Assembly: GCA_009917405.1 (NCBI GenBank)
Contig: QZED01000015.1
Span: 1-45,046, forward strand
Direction: 5' to 3'
Source: a bacterium c-19
Lineage (GTDB): Bacteria; Bacillota_I; Bacilli_A; Erysipelotrichales; Erysipelotrichaceae
DNA length: 45,046 nt
The stretch's first letter is position 1; each line of letters begins with the position of its first letter. The notes beneath the pieces were generated by a model. The model did not search any database. It saw nothing but the letters and a program-made list of their open reading frames with translations, and was not told where the DNA came from. The position numbers and the translations under genes are program-made. Below, one piece after another: positions 1 to 8,779 of this stretch.

Positions 1-38
<38 letters not shown>

Positions 39-99
39 TTAGCTCAAGCGCTTTGCGCTTTTTCTTTTTTTGTTTTCCGAAATATCTTTTGATATTTGA

Positions 100-186
100 A
101 ATTGACGTTTCCTGTTTAGTTTTCAAAGACCGTTTCGCGCTTTTTGGCGCTCGTATATGATACAACACTCTTCTTTCTCTTGTCAA
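100..186 (-). promoter_or_regulatory. rRNA operon promoter and antitermination-type leader
   Basis: On the minus strand a perfect -35 TTGACA (181-186) and a -10 TATCAT (157-162) are 18 bp apart, upstream of 16S. The leader that follows contains GGTCTTTGAAAACTAAACAG at about 112-131, which resembles the conserved box found in Firmicute rRNA leaders. A GCGCC/GGCGC-like inverted element is next to the start. The promoter is seen in the sequence; the antitermination role is inferred from related leaders. Confidence 0.8.
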
Positions 187-960
187 TCTTTTTCTTTACT
201 TTTTTTCAAAATGTTGCTATTTCTTTTTGATTACAGTTGATTTAGCCCTTTCAATTACCTATATTCAATACTCATCCATTCTTCTTTATCCTATTTTTTC
301 ATTAAATGATTATCATTGCACACAATTTTCATTCTTATTCTCTAATCGGTACTTATCAGTACTATTTTACAATATCCCGCAGTTTCATTTCATCGCGAAA
401 TTGTCAAAAGCAAGCCGCGAACATAACAACTACAACAAAAATTAGGTAATAGAGATCAAATCTAAATTTTAAAAAATTAGTATTAATCATTATATGATAA
501 CTCAACCATCACAAAAAGAATGGATGTCTTCCATTTCTCTTGAAATTATGTATAATATAACTGAACTATCTTTGAAAGATAGTATTACTCTTGCACATAC
601 CGTAAATGATTTTGAAGAGTTTTGCAGAACACGCAACTACGGCAGCTTTTGGATTTAATGAGTTCGACTGCTACCTTTTCTTTTTGTTTCATTACTGGCT
701 GAATCATGAATGATCGTCGTTTTAAATATAAACATACACACAAACAAGAAAAGGAAAAATGGCAATCTTTGTTACGAACTCCAAGGTCTATAAAAAGAAA
801 AGCCATTTTTTCTCTAACGACTTTTTTCCAGTTGTATGCCTACGAAAAGATAAAGCCAGGAATTATGATACATCCTGACTTTCTATCATTAACATTCAAA
901 TTTATAATTGATTCTCTTTTCGGTGAAAATGATTCTTTCTATTCATTTCAATGATTCAAT
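187..960. other. Gene-poor region with possible decayed ORFs
   Basis: I see no recognisable gene here. A 54-codon frame on the plus strand (494-658; begins MITQPSQKEW, ends RNYGSFWI) and an 82-codon frame at 706-954 (begins MNDRRFKYKH) both lack a good ribosome binding site and match no family I know. A plus-strand hairpin with a T tract at 970-996 follows the second frame, so one or both may be remains of a gene. Antisense frames in the same stretch look like shadows. Confidence 0.3.
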
Positions 961-969
961 TCTATATCA

Positions 970-996
970 AGCAGGATGCTTTTCTTCCTGCTTTTA
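970..996 (+). terminator. Hairpin with T-rich tail
   Basis: AGCAGGA (970-976) pairs with TCCTGCT (986-992) across a 9-base loop and is followed by TTTATTA. It could end plus-strand transcription from 706-954 or be a convergent partner of the serA terminator. Confidence 0.45.
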
Positions 997-1001
997 TTAT
1001 A

Positions 1002-1050
1002 CAAAAAAGAACATTTCTCGATAACATTACATTAGTACGAAATGTTCTTT
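1002..1050 (-). terminator. Probable terminator of the serC-serA operon
   Basis: On the minus strand AGAACATTTC (from 1048) pairs with GAAATGTTCT (to 1008) and runs directly into six T residues (1008-1003). The loop is long, about 21 bases. A second small hairpin (ACTGAA/TTCAGT, 1058-1074) lies between it and the serA stop. Confidence 0.65.
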
Positions 1051-1137
1051 CTGTAAGACTGAAGAAGATTCAGTTTGCACTATATTTATTGAATTGCACG
1101 AATACCTTACAAAGCTGCTCTTGCGAAATATCCTCTT

Positions 1138-2304
1138 TTATTTTAATGACGGATATACATTTACTCTGATAATTCCTCCCACCGCTTGTAAATTAGCGAG
1201 CTGTGAATCATCAATTTGATTATCTAAATCAATGAGAGTATATGCATAATCATTTTTTGACTTATTGATCATATTAGCAATGTTTACATTATTCTTAGCC
1301 AAAGTATCAGCAATCTGCGCAAGCATACTCGGGATATTACGATGAATTACACCGATTCGCTCACCGCCGCTTCGCTCTAAGCTGACATTAGGGAAATTGA
1401 CCGAATTGGTAATATTTCCGTTTTCCAAGAAGTCCTTCAACTCTTCTACCGCTTTTACAACACAATTTTCTTCTGCCTCACTGCTGGACGCACCTAAATG
1501 CGGAATTGTGATGACCTGCTCCAAAGCAGCTAAGCGATCATTAGGAAAATCGGTGACATAAGTAGAAACCTTACCGTCTTGAATTGCATTAATTACCGCT
1601 TGATCATCAATTAATTCACCGCGGGCAAAGTTCAACAAATGCACGCCGTTTTTCATATCATTGATCGCTTCTTGATTAATCATATATCTTGTCTTGTCAT
1701 TTAACGGAACATGAATACTTATATAGTCACAGTTTTTGTAAATATCAGTCAAGCTCTTCGCATGCTTCACGGATCGAGATAAGTTCCAAGCCGCATCAAT
1801 TGATATAAACGGATCATATCCGTAAACATCCATACCAAACTTTAACGCGAGATTGGCAACTTGAATACCGATCGCACCGAGACCGATAATACCTATTGAT
1901 TTGCCCATCAATTCACTGCCGGCATATTTTTTCTTTTCTTTTTCTACTCGTTGTTCAATATTTCCCTTTGTATCATTTTTTGTCCAAGCAATTCCCTGAT
2001 AAATTTTTCTGGCACTTAAAAGCATTCCGGCAAATACCAACTCTTTCACTGCATTCGCATTAGCACCCGGAGTATTGAAAACGACAATACCCTTTTCGCT
2101 GCATGAGGGAATCGGAATATTATTCACTCCGGCACCTGCTCGGGCGATTGCTTTTACACTGTTATCCAAAGCAACATCATGAAGACTCGCTGATCGTACG
2201 ATAATACCATCTGGCTGATTTACATCATCACTGATTTGGTATCGTTCACCGAAGCGCGCTAATCCGCTTGGACTGATTTGATTCATTGTTTTTATCTGGT
2301 ACAT
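1138..2304 (-). CDS. serA: D-3-phosphoglycerate dehydrogenase
   Basis: First enzyme of serine synthesis: oxidises 3-phosphoglycerate to 3-phosphohydroxypyruvate with NAD in the cytoplasm. The 388-residue product has the substrate-binding half at both ends of a Rossmann domain with the dinucleotide motif GLGAIG near residue 145, the conserved arginine in NFARGELID, and the catalytic histidine in PHLGASSSEAEENC. The last 75 residues (about 315-388, HRNIPSMLAQIADTLAKNNV) form a C-terminal ACT domain, normally a site for amino-acid feedback. This is the compact type common in Firmicutes. The ATG has AAAGGAG eight bases upstream. It is the second gene of a serC-serA operon, 48 bp after serC, and shares its promoter. 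It is followed by a hairpin terminator. Confidence 0.95.
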   Translation of the reverse strand: MYQIKTMNQISPSGLARFGERYQISDDVNQPDGIIVRSASLHDVALDNSVKAIARAGAGVNNIPIPSCSEKGIVVFNTPGANANAVKELVFAGMLLSARKIYQGIAWTKNDTKGNIEQRVEKEKKKYAGSELMGKSIGIIGLGAIGIQVANLALKFGMDVYGYDPFISIDAAWNLSRSVKHAKSLTDIYKNCDYISIHVPLNDKTRYMINQEAINDMKNGVHLLNFARGELIDDQAVINAIQDGKVSTYVTDFPNDRLAALEQVITIPHLGASSSEAEENCVVKAVEELKDFLENGNITNSVNFPNVSLERSGGERIGVIHRNIPSMLAQIADTLAKNNVNIANMINKSKNDYAYTLIDLDNQIDDSQLANLQAVGGIIRVNVYPSLK

Positions 2305-2352
2305 TATAGATCTCCTTTACTTCTGTTTTCTTTATTATTGTATACTGCCGTA

Positions 2353-3435
2353 TTATTGATTGGCTTTTTCAAACGCCTTCATAAAAGCTACTAATTTCTC
2401 AACACCTTCAATCGGCATTGCATTATAAATGCTGGCACGCATTCCACCAACACTGCGATGTCCCTTTACATTGATAAATCCGTTTGATTTTGCTTCTTTA
2501 ATGAACTTAGCGTCTAATTCTGCGTCTCCGCTGACAAAAGTAACATTCATCAGTGAGCGATCCTGAGGATTCACAGGATTAGAGAACATCTTAGAGTTAT
2601 CAAGGTAATCATACAGAAGCTTTGCCTTTTTTTCATTGCGTAGCTTCATTGCCTCTAAGCCGCCGATTTCCTCTTCAATCCACTGTAAAACAAGACCACA
2701 CATATAAATAGCATATGTCGGAGGAGTATTGAACATAGAACCGTTATCCGCCATGATTTGATAATTTAACATGCTCGGTGTTTGTTCCTTCGCATTCCCT
2801 ATCAGATCCTCACGAATGATCACAACGGTTAATCCAGCAGGCCCCATATTTTTCTGCGCTCCCGCAAAGATCAATCCGTATTTGGAGACATCAATCGGTT
2901 CACTTAAGATACAGCTGGATAAATCCGCAACCAACGGAATATCTTTCGTATCCGGAAGTGTTTTATATTTGGTACCGTAGATCGTATTATTTTCACAAAT
3001 ATACACATAATCGGCATCCTCATGAAAATCCAGTGTTGTCACATCAGGAATATAAGAAAAAGTTTTATCCTCACTAGAAGCTAGTACATTTGCTTTTCCC
3101 AGCTTATTTAATTCTTTAATTGCTTTTTTACTCCACTGTCCCGTATTAATTACATCGGCATGACCGTTTTTTAATAAATTCATCGGAATCATGGTAAACT
3201 GTAAGGAGGCTCCGCCTTGCAAAAACAATACCTTATAGTTATCACCGATATTCATCACTCTGCGTAAGCGCGCCTCACAATCATCTATAATTGCTTGATA
3301 TTCTGCCGAACGATGACTCATTTCCATAACAGACTGTCCGCTTTGTCCATATTCAATCATTTCTGATGCAGCCTTTTTCAGTACCCATTCCGGTAGCATT
3401 GATGGTCCCGCAGAAAAATTGTATACTCTACTCAT
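2353..3435 (-). CDS. serC: Phosphoserine aminotransferase
   Basis: PLP enzyme of serine synthesis: converts 3-phosphohydroxypyruvate and glutamate to phosphoserine and 2-oxoglutarate. Its 360 residues are the normal family length. The N-terminus MSRVYNFSAGPSMLP is diagnostic, and the PLP lysine lies in FAGAQKNMGPAGLT (about residue 194). The C-terminal VKGHRSVGGMRASIYNAMP is also typical of SerC. The ATG is preceded by AAAGGAG. It is the first gene of the serine operon. No phosphoserine phosphatase (serB) is adjacent, so that step must be coded elsewhere. No riboswitch or T-box was seen in the roughly 35-base leader. Confidence 0.96.
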   Translation of the reverse strand: MSRVYNFSAGPSMLPEWVLKKAASEMIEYGQSGQSVMEMSHRSAEYQAIIDDCEARLRRVMNIGDNYKVLFLQGGASLQFTMIPMNLLKNGHADVINTGQWSKKAIKELNKLGKANVLASSEDKTFSYIPDVTTLDFHEDADYVYICENNTIYGTKYKTLPDTKDIPLVADLSSCILSEPIDVSKYGLIFAGAQKNMGPAGLTVVIIREDLIGNAKEQTPSMLNYQIMADNGSMFNTPPTYAIYMCGLVLQWIEEEIGGLEAMKLRNEKKAKLLYDYLDNSKMFSNPVNPQDRSLMNVTFVSGDAELDAKFIKEAKSNGFINVKGHRSVGGMRASIYNAMPIEGVEKLVAFMKAFEKANQ

Positions 3436-3475
3436 ATATAATCGCTCCTTTATTTTTTTCTAATACTTAACTAAC

Positions 3476-3504
3476 ATTATAAGTCTATTATTCGCTCACG
3501 TCAA
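3476..3504 (-). promoter_or_regulatory. serC-serA promoter
   Basis: Near-consensus sigma-A promoter on the minus strand: -35 TTGACG (3499-3504), a 17-bp spacer, and a perfect -10 TATAAT (3476-3481). Transcription should start about 35 bases before the serC ATG. Confidence 0.85.
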
Positions 3505-3643
3505 ATATTATTTTCATTTATTTTCAGAATCTTTCAAGCCATTGTTTCATTGTTTCATAAACTTTCGATCAAATAGCTCCTTTCTAAATTTAGTGCGATT
3601 ATCATGATTAGAAATATAAATATCATAAATTTCATTTTATATC

Positions 3644-3672
3644 TTGCATTTCCCCTTTTTTTCGTGTAAAAT
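3644..3672 (+). promoter_or_regulatory. tRNA-Leu promoter
   Basis: -35 TTGCAT (3644-3649), 17-bp spacer, -10 TAAAAT (3667-3672), ending 12 bases before the tRNA. Confidence 0.6.
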
Positions 3673-3684
3673 AATAAAGCACTT

Positions 3685-3771
3685 GCCCGAGTGGTGAAAC
3701 TGGTAGACGCAACGGACTCAAAATCCGTCGGTAGCGATACCGTGCCGGTTCGAGTCCGGCCTCGGGCACCA
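3685..3771 (+). tRNA. tRNA-Leu, anticodon CAA
   Basis: Complete class II tRNA of 87 bases with an encoded CCA. The acceptor stem GCCCGAG pairs perfectly with CTCGGGC. The anticodon loop CTCAAAA gives CAA (reads UUG). A long variable arm (about 3730-3743) and the T arm GCCGGTTCGAGTCCGGC are present. It stands alone with its own promoter; I saw no clear terminator after it. Confidence 0.97.
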
Positions 3772-3948
3772 TTTATCAACTTGACTGTGATAGAAGCTTT
3801 AGCATCATAGTCTTTTTTAATTATCTGACAGCTATACCAAAAATCAGTTATAAGACTTATGACATACAGCTATTAAAAAATTTCTGCCCTAGGAAGCAAA
3901 AGCAGCTCATGGTAAGATGCACGATATATTGAAGCAGTGAGGTTATTT

Positions 3949-5046
3949 ATGAAAAAAGATTATCAGTATATTAATTTTTTAAAATCTATCGCTATCTTAA
4001 TGGTATGTACCTACCATTTCGGTATTGTATTAAGCAGTGCCGATACTGAATATTTGAGAATCATAAAAATCTTTTTCTATAATTTATGTGTAGCTGGTGT
4101 ACCGTTATTTTTTATGGTAAACGGTGCTTTACTGCTTAATAAAGAATTAGATATTAAAGCACACTATATCAAAATAATCAAAATGTTTTTCGTACTCTGT
4201 GCATGGCGTATCATAACATTACTAATCATCGGCTTTTATACAGAAATTGATTTTTCAACCATCGGTATTCGTCAGCTGTTTAATTATATTTTACTGTCTA
4301 ATTTTGAAAATAATCCTGTCCCAACCAATCATTTTTGGTTTATTCCAACACTGATCGGAATTCATCTTTTATTCCCTATCTTAAAAAAAGCATTTGATGC
4401 TGATAAAAATGAGCCGATTTATCGCAACAGCTTGGCATTGTTGTGTATTACGATTTTTGTCCTTTTTCTGATTCCTAATTTATTCTACGTCTTTGTAAAA
4501 CAGGTGCCCATGCTTTGTCATCTTGATTTAAACGGACTTAACGGTCTGCTTCCGTTTAATCTCAGTTCAGCCTGCATGCTGATGTATTTTATTATGGGTG
4601 GTTTGATTCATCAAAAGAAAGATAAATTAAAAGAGCTTCCGATGTTAAAATTACTGCTTTGCTTATTAGGCGGCCTTATCTTATTGACTGTTAGATGGAA
4701 AATCATAAGTAATGCTGACAATGCTCCTTATGATGCTATCTATAACGGTACGATGACGATTTCCGGAATGATGATTGCCTGTTCAATTTACCTAATGGCG
4801 ATAAAAATAAAAGCTTTACCATCATATTCTCAAAAGTTTTTTCAAACGATTTCGAGAAACACATTGTTCGTCTATTACGCACATTGGATTGTCGGTTATA
4901 CGCTTTTAGATCTCGTTATCTATCCATCCTTATCTATCCGAGGCTTGTTTATAAACCTTATAAAAGGATTATTGTTAGTTATCAGCTTATCCTATCTCGC
5001 TGTATTATTGAAAAAGCTTCCAATCATCAAACATTTAATAAATTAA
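3949..5046 (+). CDS. Membrane acyltransferase, acyltransferase-3 family
   Basis: Integral membrane protein of about 365 residues of the OafA/WecH/OatA-like acyltransferase-3 family, which move acetyl or other acyl groups onto cell-surface sugars or lipids. The family signature is visible: an early histidine in ILMVCTYHFGIVL (segment 1), FFMVNGALLL in segment 2, FWFIPTLIGIHLLFPILKK, and a late FVYYAHWIVGYTLL. About ten hydrophobic segments cover the chain; there is no extra SGNH domain. I chose the ATG at 3949 because GAGG lies six bases before it; a GTG 12 bases upstream overlaps that site. The substrate cannot be told. A strong hairpin terminator follows and no sugar gene is adjacent. Confidence 0.85.
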   Translation: MKKDYQYINFLKSIAILMVCTYHFGIVLSSADTEYLRIIKIFFYNLCVAGVPLFFMVNGALLLNKELDIKAHYIKIIKMFFVLCAWRIITLLIIGFYTEIDFSTIGIRQLFNYILLSNFENNPVPTNHFWFIPTLIGIHLLFPILKKAFDADKNEPIYRNSLALLCITIFVLFLIPNLFYVFVKQVPMLCHLDLNGLNGLLPFNLSSACMLMYFIMGGLIHQKKDKLKELPMLKLLLCLLGGLILLTVRWKIISNADNAPYDAIYNGTMTISGMMIACSIYLMAIKIKALPSYSQKFFQTISRNTLFVYYAHWIVGYTLLDLVIYPSLSIRGLFINLIKGLLLVISLSYLAVLLKKLPIIKHLIN

Positions 5047-5084
5047 AAAAATATGTTCAATCGCATCGAACATATTTTTTATTG
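5045..5084 (+). terminator. Terminator of the acyltransferase gene
   Basis: ATATGTTC and GAACATAT form a stem around AATCGCATC and are followed by TTTTTT. Flanking A and T tracts make it potentially bidirectional. Confidence 0.8.
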
Positions 5085-5360
5085 TTTTCTGAAAGCATAT
5101 CTTGATAAAAAATTCATTTCATAAGCTATTATGCAATCGCTGCATCTATCTTTTAATTTGTTATCAAATCTTGCATCACCACTATCTGTATAATCTGTTT
5201 TTGACGCTTAAATGCACTCACATATTGATTAGAAATTCATAGTTTGAAAGTGATTGCGGCAAACTGATCAATATGGACGCTTGCATTGATAATAGTATAT
5301 TCCCTCAATGAGAGGATCTCTTTTACTACACATTACAATTTTGCAAAAGCTAATCACTTT
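5085..5360. other. Intergenic region, no gene seen
   Basis: Between the acyltransferase terminator and the end of pepD I find no gene. Short open frames on the minus strand (about 5095-5215) have no start signal and no recognisable family. No clear pepD terminator was found either. Confidence 0.5.
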
Positions 5361-6791
5361 CTACAGTTCTTTTAAAAATGCACAAAGTAAATCGAATGTA
5401 CGATCAAAGCTATCTATACTCAAGCATTCCTTCGGCGTATGAATATCCTTCATAATCGGTCCCATCGTAACAATATCCATATCAGGATCCATCATTTTGA
5501 ACACTCCGCACTCTAAACCTCCATGGACTGCCATCAATACCAATTCCTTCTGATAACACTCTTTGCATACTGCTTGTAAGCAAGAACGCATTTTGGATTC
5601 TGAATCATAGCTCCACGCCGGATAACGAGCATCTCGTACTGTTTCTAAACCGCACAGTTTAGCCAAAATTTCTATTTCTTCTGCAATCGTATCAATATAT
5701 GATTCTAAAGCACCTCTTACAGAAGTATTGATCATGATTTCAGAATTGTCACATGTTACAACAGCGGCATTAGACGATGCAGTTGTTAATCCTTCTATTG
5801 ACATACTGCGATGACGCATACCGTTAGGAATTAAACGCATAAAATTAATAAAAGACTGAGAATCTTCTTCGCTCATAAAACGAGCTGCTTTCGTCTTTGT
5901 CAGCGTAATATGCAAATCAGTGTCAGAGAATTCCAATTCCTTCATCATTTCATTTTTCTGTTGTTCCACTATTTCTTTGCAATCACTGAATGACAACGCT
6001 GTATGGAATATCGCCGATGCTTCTCGAGGAATGGCATTATCCTTCATGCCGCCTTCCGCATGAGCCAAAGTAAGCTTAGCTTGCTTTGACAGCGTATATA
6101 GAATACGTGCTGCTAATTTATTCGCATTGCCGCGTTCCTTATGTATTTCTCCGCCGCTGTGACCACCTTTCAGACCACCAATCGTTAATTCAAATGCTTC
6201 CTTTTCCTCGTCCTTCCAAGTAAGTGCTCGCTTCGCAATAACATTTACTCCGCCGGCACTGGTCGTTCCGCTCGCAAACTCACCGCCGTCATCGAGATTA
6301 ATCAGTCGCTTGCCGCTGATATTCTGACGATCCAATCCTAAAGCACCGAACAATCCGACCTCTTCTTGTACCGTAAACACACATTCCAACGGCGGATGTG
6401 CAATAGAATCGGAATCCATAATCGCCAACATATATGCAACACCGCAGCCATCATCCGCACCGAGTGTTGTTCCTTCCGCAGACAGCCATCCCTCATCCAA
6501 ACGCAGTTTTAATGCATCATGTTCAAAATCGAATGCAACATCCTTATTCTTTTCGCATACCATGTCGATATGTGCCTGTAAAATCACCGTTTCATGCTTT
6601 TCATATCCGCTTGTTCCCGGTACATAGATAATTACATTATTCATATCATCGCGAATATATCGCAAATTATGCGATTGCGCAAAATCAATCAAATAATCGC
6701 TGTACGCACGCTCATGAAAAGAACCATGCGGAATCCGCGTCATTTCCTCAAAAAATTTCTGATGTGCTTTATTGTGATCTAATACATTCAT
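5361..6791 (-). CDS. pepD: Aminoacyl-histidine dipeptidase (M20 family)
   Basis: Cytosolic di-zinc dipeptidase that cleaves Xaa-His and other dipeptides during peptide utilisation. The 476 residues match the family. Metal-binding motifs are present in order: the H-x-D of QAHIDMVCEK (about 72-82), GADDGCGVAYMLAIMD (about 112-127), and the catalytic glutamate pair in FTVQEEVGLFGA (about 139-150). A dimerisation (lid) domain follows, beginning GGLKGGHSGGEIHKERGNAN, and MAVHGGLECGVF near the C-terminus contributes the last zinc ligand region. The start has an ideal AGGAGGT. It lies 84 bp downstream of a lipoprotein gene on the same strand, and that gap holds three small hairpins. Confidence 0.93.
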   Translation of the reverse strand: MNVLDHNKAHQKFFEEMTRIPHGSFHERAYSDYLIDFAQSHNLRYIRDDMNNVIIYVPGTSGYEKHETVILQAHIDMVCEKNKDVAFDFEHDALKLRLDEGWLSAEGTTLGADDGCGVAYMLAIMDSDSIAHPPLECVFTVQEEVGLFGALGLDRQNISGKRLINLDDGGEFASGTTSAGGVNVIAKRALTWKDEEKEAFELTIGGLKGGHSGGEIHKERGNANKLAARILYTLSKQAKLTLAHAEGGMKDNAIPREASAIFHTALSFSDCKEIVEQQKNEMMKELEFSDTDLHITLTKTKAARFMSEEDSQSFINFMRLIPNGMRHRSMSIEGLTTASSNAAVVTCDNSEIMINTSVRGALESYIDTIAEEIEILAKLCGLETVRDARYPAWSYDSESKMRSCLQAVCKECYQKELVLMAVHGGLECGVFKMMDPDMDIVTMGPIMKDIHTPKECLSIDSFDRTFDLLCAFLKEL

Positions 6792-6804
6792 TCTTCTACC
6801 TCCT

Positions 6805-6870
6805 GAATCTGTTTAGATTCTTTCACATTGATGTGATTTAACTGCTTGATCATTTATCTTAATAATCAAG
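6805..6870 (-). promoter_or_regulatory. Three tandem hairpins in the pepD leader
   Basis: Reading toward pepD: CTTGATTAT pairs with ATGATCAAG (6870-6845, one G-U), TCACAT pairs with ATGTGA (6836-6823), and GAATCT pairs with AGATTC (6820-6805). The last is four bases from the pepD Shine-Dalgarno. None is followed by a T tract, so none is an ordinary terminator. They may be processing or translation-control structures. Confidence 0.4.
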
Positions 6871-6875
6871 AAAAC

Positions 6876-7475
6876 CTATTCTGCTTGCGCTGCTTTCATT
6901 ACGAACAGTTGTTCCAACAGTTTCTCCCCGTCCTGCGATTCTATCAGCCACTTATTATCAACCAGCTGTAGTCGCATTGTCATATCAAAGCTTTTTGATC
7001 GCTCGGCATTTTGAAACTCTTCAATGATAATATCCGCAATCTTTTGGTTTTTATCAGCTTCACTTAAATCATCACCGTTGATTGCCTGAAAGGTCTCTTC
7101 CTGCTTGGAAACAATGTCCGTTAATACTTCAGAAAGATCATACGCCTGTACATGAATTTTTATTTCAGCTTTTGTTTCATTTACCACAGCTTCATCACAC
7201 GTATATGTAAAATTCAACAGCTGTGCATATAGCTTCCACATACTGTCCTTATTCAGACCCCATACTTTTGCATCTTCCTCACTGATCGTAAAATCAACAC
7301 CGCTTTGATCTGATGTATGATCGGCCATCACCATCCCATCTTGTTTTTTTATCGCTTCTAAATACAGCTGTAAAACCGCTTTGGGGGATTGCTCTGGCAT
7401 TACCTTTTCTTCAGAGCGACATCCGCAGATAAACAACATACTCAGTATCACTATCGATAAGATCCGTTTTCTCAT
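6876..7475 (-). CDS. Putative lipoprotein, NTF2/DUF4878-like
   Basis: A predicted lipoprotein of 199 residues. The N-terminus MRKRILSIVILSMLFICGC is a charged start, a hydrophobic stretch and a lipobox ICGC with the modified cysteine at residue 19. The remainder is acidic and globular. The pattern SPKAVLQLYLEAIKKQD, long middle helices and a final strand KWLIESQDGEKLL resemble Firmicute lipoproteins with DUF4878 or DUF5105 NTF2-like folds; this is a fold-level guess, not a function. I chose the ATG at 7475 because AAAGGA lies nine bases before it; an upstream ATG nine bases earlier touches that site. An extended -10 (TGGTATCAT, about 7507-7515) may drive it. It may be co-transcribed with pepD. 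Confidence 0.7.
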   Translation of the reverse strand: MRKRILSIVILSMLFICGCRSEEKVMPEQSPKAVLQLYLEAIKKQDGMVMADHTSDQSGVDFTISEEDAKVWGLNKDSMWKLYAQLLNFTYTCDEAVVNETKAEIKIHVQAYDLSEVLTDIVSKQEETFQAINGDDLSEADKNQKIADIIIEEFQNAERSKSFDMTMRLQLVDNKWLIESQDGEKLLEQLFVMKAAQAE

Positions 7476-7655
7476 ATCGGGCATCCTTTCTCTTTCTCAG
7501 CAATATGATACCACACAATGAAAAAAAAGATAGATTTTTTTTGGGTTTTCTCTTTTTTCCGTGTACATATAAAAGAGAGAAAACTGTCGAGCGGATTCTG
7601 ATTGAAAAAGACAAGCAGTCAAAACGCAGGACATATAATGAAACGAGGTGATTCT

Positions 7656-8108
7656 ATGGAAAATCGCAAGGCGATCTATGTATCCGGATTAATTTTTTCT
7701 CTCGCATTCGCAATCATTTATTATTTATTATTCCAAACCTTTTTAGCACAAAAGGAAATGCAATTTACAATATATTATCATCAAATCGGTTTATATCAAA
7801 ACGGTGATAATGCACAAAAAGCGATTGCGCAGTTTAAAGAACTAGGAATTGAAGCATGGATCTATGAAATTGACGGTATGAACAGTGTGATCTGTAATAT
7901 CAGTGATTCACAAAGTGATGTGCAAAAAACCGAAACAGTCTTGAAAGAAAAAAACATTCCGTTTGTGAATAAGACAATACAGTCACAAAATGAAGCTGTG
8001 CTTGATGCACTTAATGAAAAAGATTATAAAACAGCATTGGAGTTGATTAAAAATGAAAGTAAAAGAAATGAACAAGCAGGAGCGTCCCAGGGAAAAAGCG
8101 CTGAATGA
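7656..8108 (+). CDS. Membrane-anchored SPOR-like protein upstream of radC
   Basis: A 150-residue protein with one N-terminal membrane segment (about residues 6-31, VSGLIFSLAFAIIYYLLF) and an extracytoplasmic domain. Residues about 38-112 follow the SPOR pattern: a strand ending YYHQIGLYQN, helix NAQKAIAQFKELG, strand IEAWIYEIDGMNSVICNI, then helix DVQKTETVLKEKN. SPOR domains bind denuded peptidoglycan glycan at division sites. In Bacillus the SPOR protein SpoIIB lies just upstream of maf-radC, and here the gene directly precedes radC, which supports the assignment. The ATG at 7656 has GAGGTGATTCT before it; an open frame extends 18 codons upstream. The last 56 bases overlap radC. Family membership is inference from pattern and synteny. 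Confidence 0.6.
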   Translation: MENRKAIYVSGLIFSLAFAIIYYLLFQTFLAQKEMQFTIYYHQIGLYQNGDNAQKAIAQFKELGIEAWIYEIDGMNSVICNISDSQSDVQKTETVLKEKNIPFVNKTIQSQNEAVLDALNEKDYKTALELIKNESKRNEQAGASQGKSAE

Positions 8109-8748
8109 TGGTGTACATTCTTTATCAAATCGTGAATTGATTGCGATTTTATTAAGAAGCGGGACTAAAGATCGCTCAGCGTTGGATTTGGCTGATGAGA
8201 TATTGCATTTAAGAGGTAATTTATTATCCTTGATGGATCTGCGGATTGATGAATTAATGCAGATTAAAGGAATCAAAGCTGCCAAAGCAACTGAATTATT
8301 GGTGTGCTTTGAATTAATTCAACGAATTTCTTTAGAACGTATGAAACAAGAGACACACACTGATCATAAGCCACAGATAATTACAGAATGGCTGATGAAC
8401 CATATCGGACACAAGGACCAAGAGATTTTTGTCGTTCTCTTTCTAAATACACGCGGAGAGATCATTGCTCATAAGGATATGTTTATCGGAACCTTGTCAA
8501 GAAGCTTTGCGAATCCGCGAGAGGTATTTAAGGAAGCGCTTAAATATAGCTGCACTCACATTATATGCGCACATAACCATCCGAGCGGTAATCTTACGCC
8601 GAGCAGAGCCGATATAAAAAGTGCCGATGCGCTTGAGCAAAGCGGAGAAATGATCGGTATTGAAGTATGGGATCATTTGATCGTATCGCGCAATCGCTAT
8701 TTTAGCTTTCGTGAGCATGACATGATGCGAAATCAGCGTTTATTTTGA
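8053..8748 (+). CDS. radC: RadC-family JAB1/MPN domain protein
   Basis: 231 residues, usual for RadC (UPF0758). The N-terminus MKVKEMNKQERPREKAL and LSNRELIAILLRSGTKDRSALDLA is the conserved start, followed by a helix-hairpin-helix segment (LMQIKGIKAAKATELL). The C-terminal half carries the JAMM metalloprotease-like motif H-x-H-x7-S-x2-D as HNHPSGNLTPSRAD (about 178-191). The biochemical role of RadC is still unsettled; it is not required for recombinational repair in all species. The start is the ATG that reproduces the conserved N-terminus, so the gene overlaps the SPOR-like gene by 56 bases, indicating translational coupling. Plus-strand pair, convergent with the large surface-protein gene. 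Confidence 0.93.
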   Translation: MKVKEMNKQERPREKALNDGVHSLSNRELIAILLRSGTKDRSALDLADEILHLRGNLLSLMDLRIDELMQIKGIKAAKATELLVCFELIQRISLERMKQETHTDHKPQIITEWLMNHIGHKDQEIFVVLFLNTRGEIIAHKDMFIGTLSRSFANPREVFKEALKYSCTHIICAHNHPSGNLTPSRADIKSADALEQSGEMIGIEVWDHLIVSRNRYFSFREHDMMRNQRLF

Positions 8749-8779
8749 TTAACTTGTTAAGTGAAAAGATTTTCTCGAT

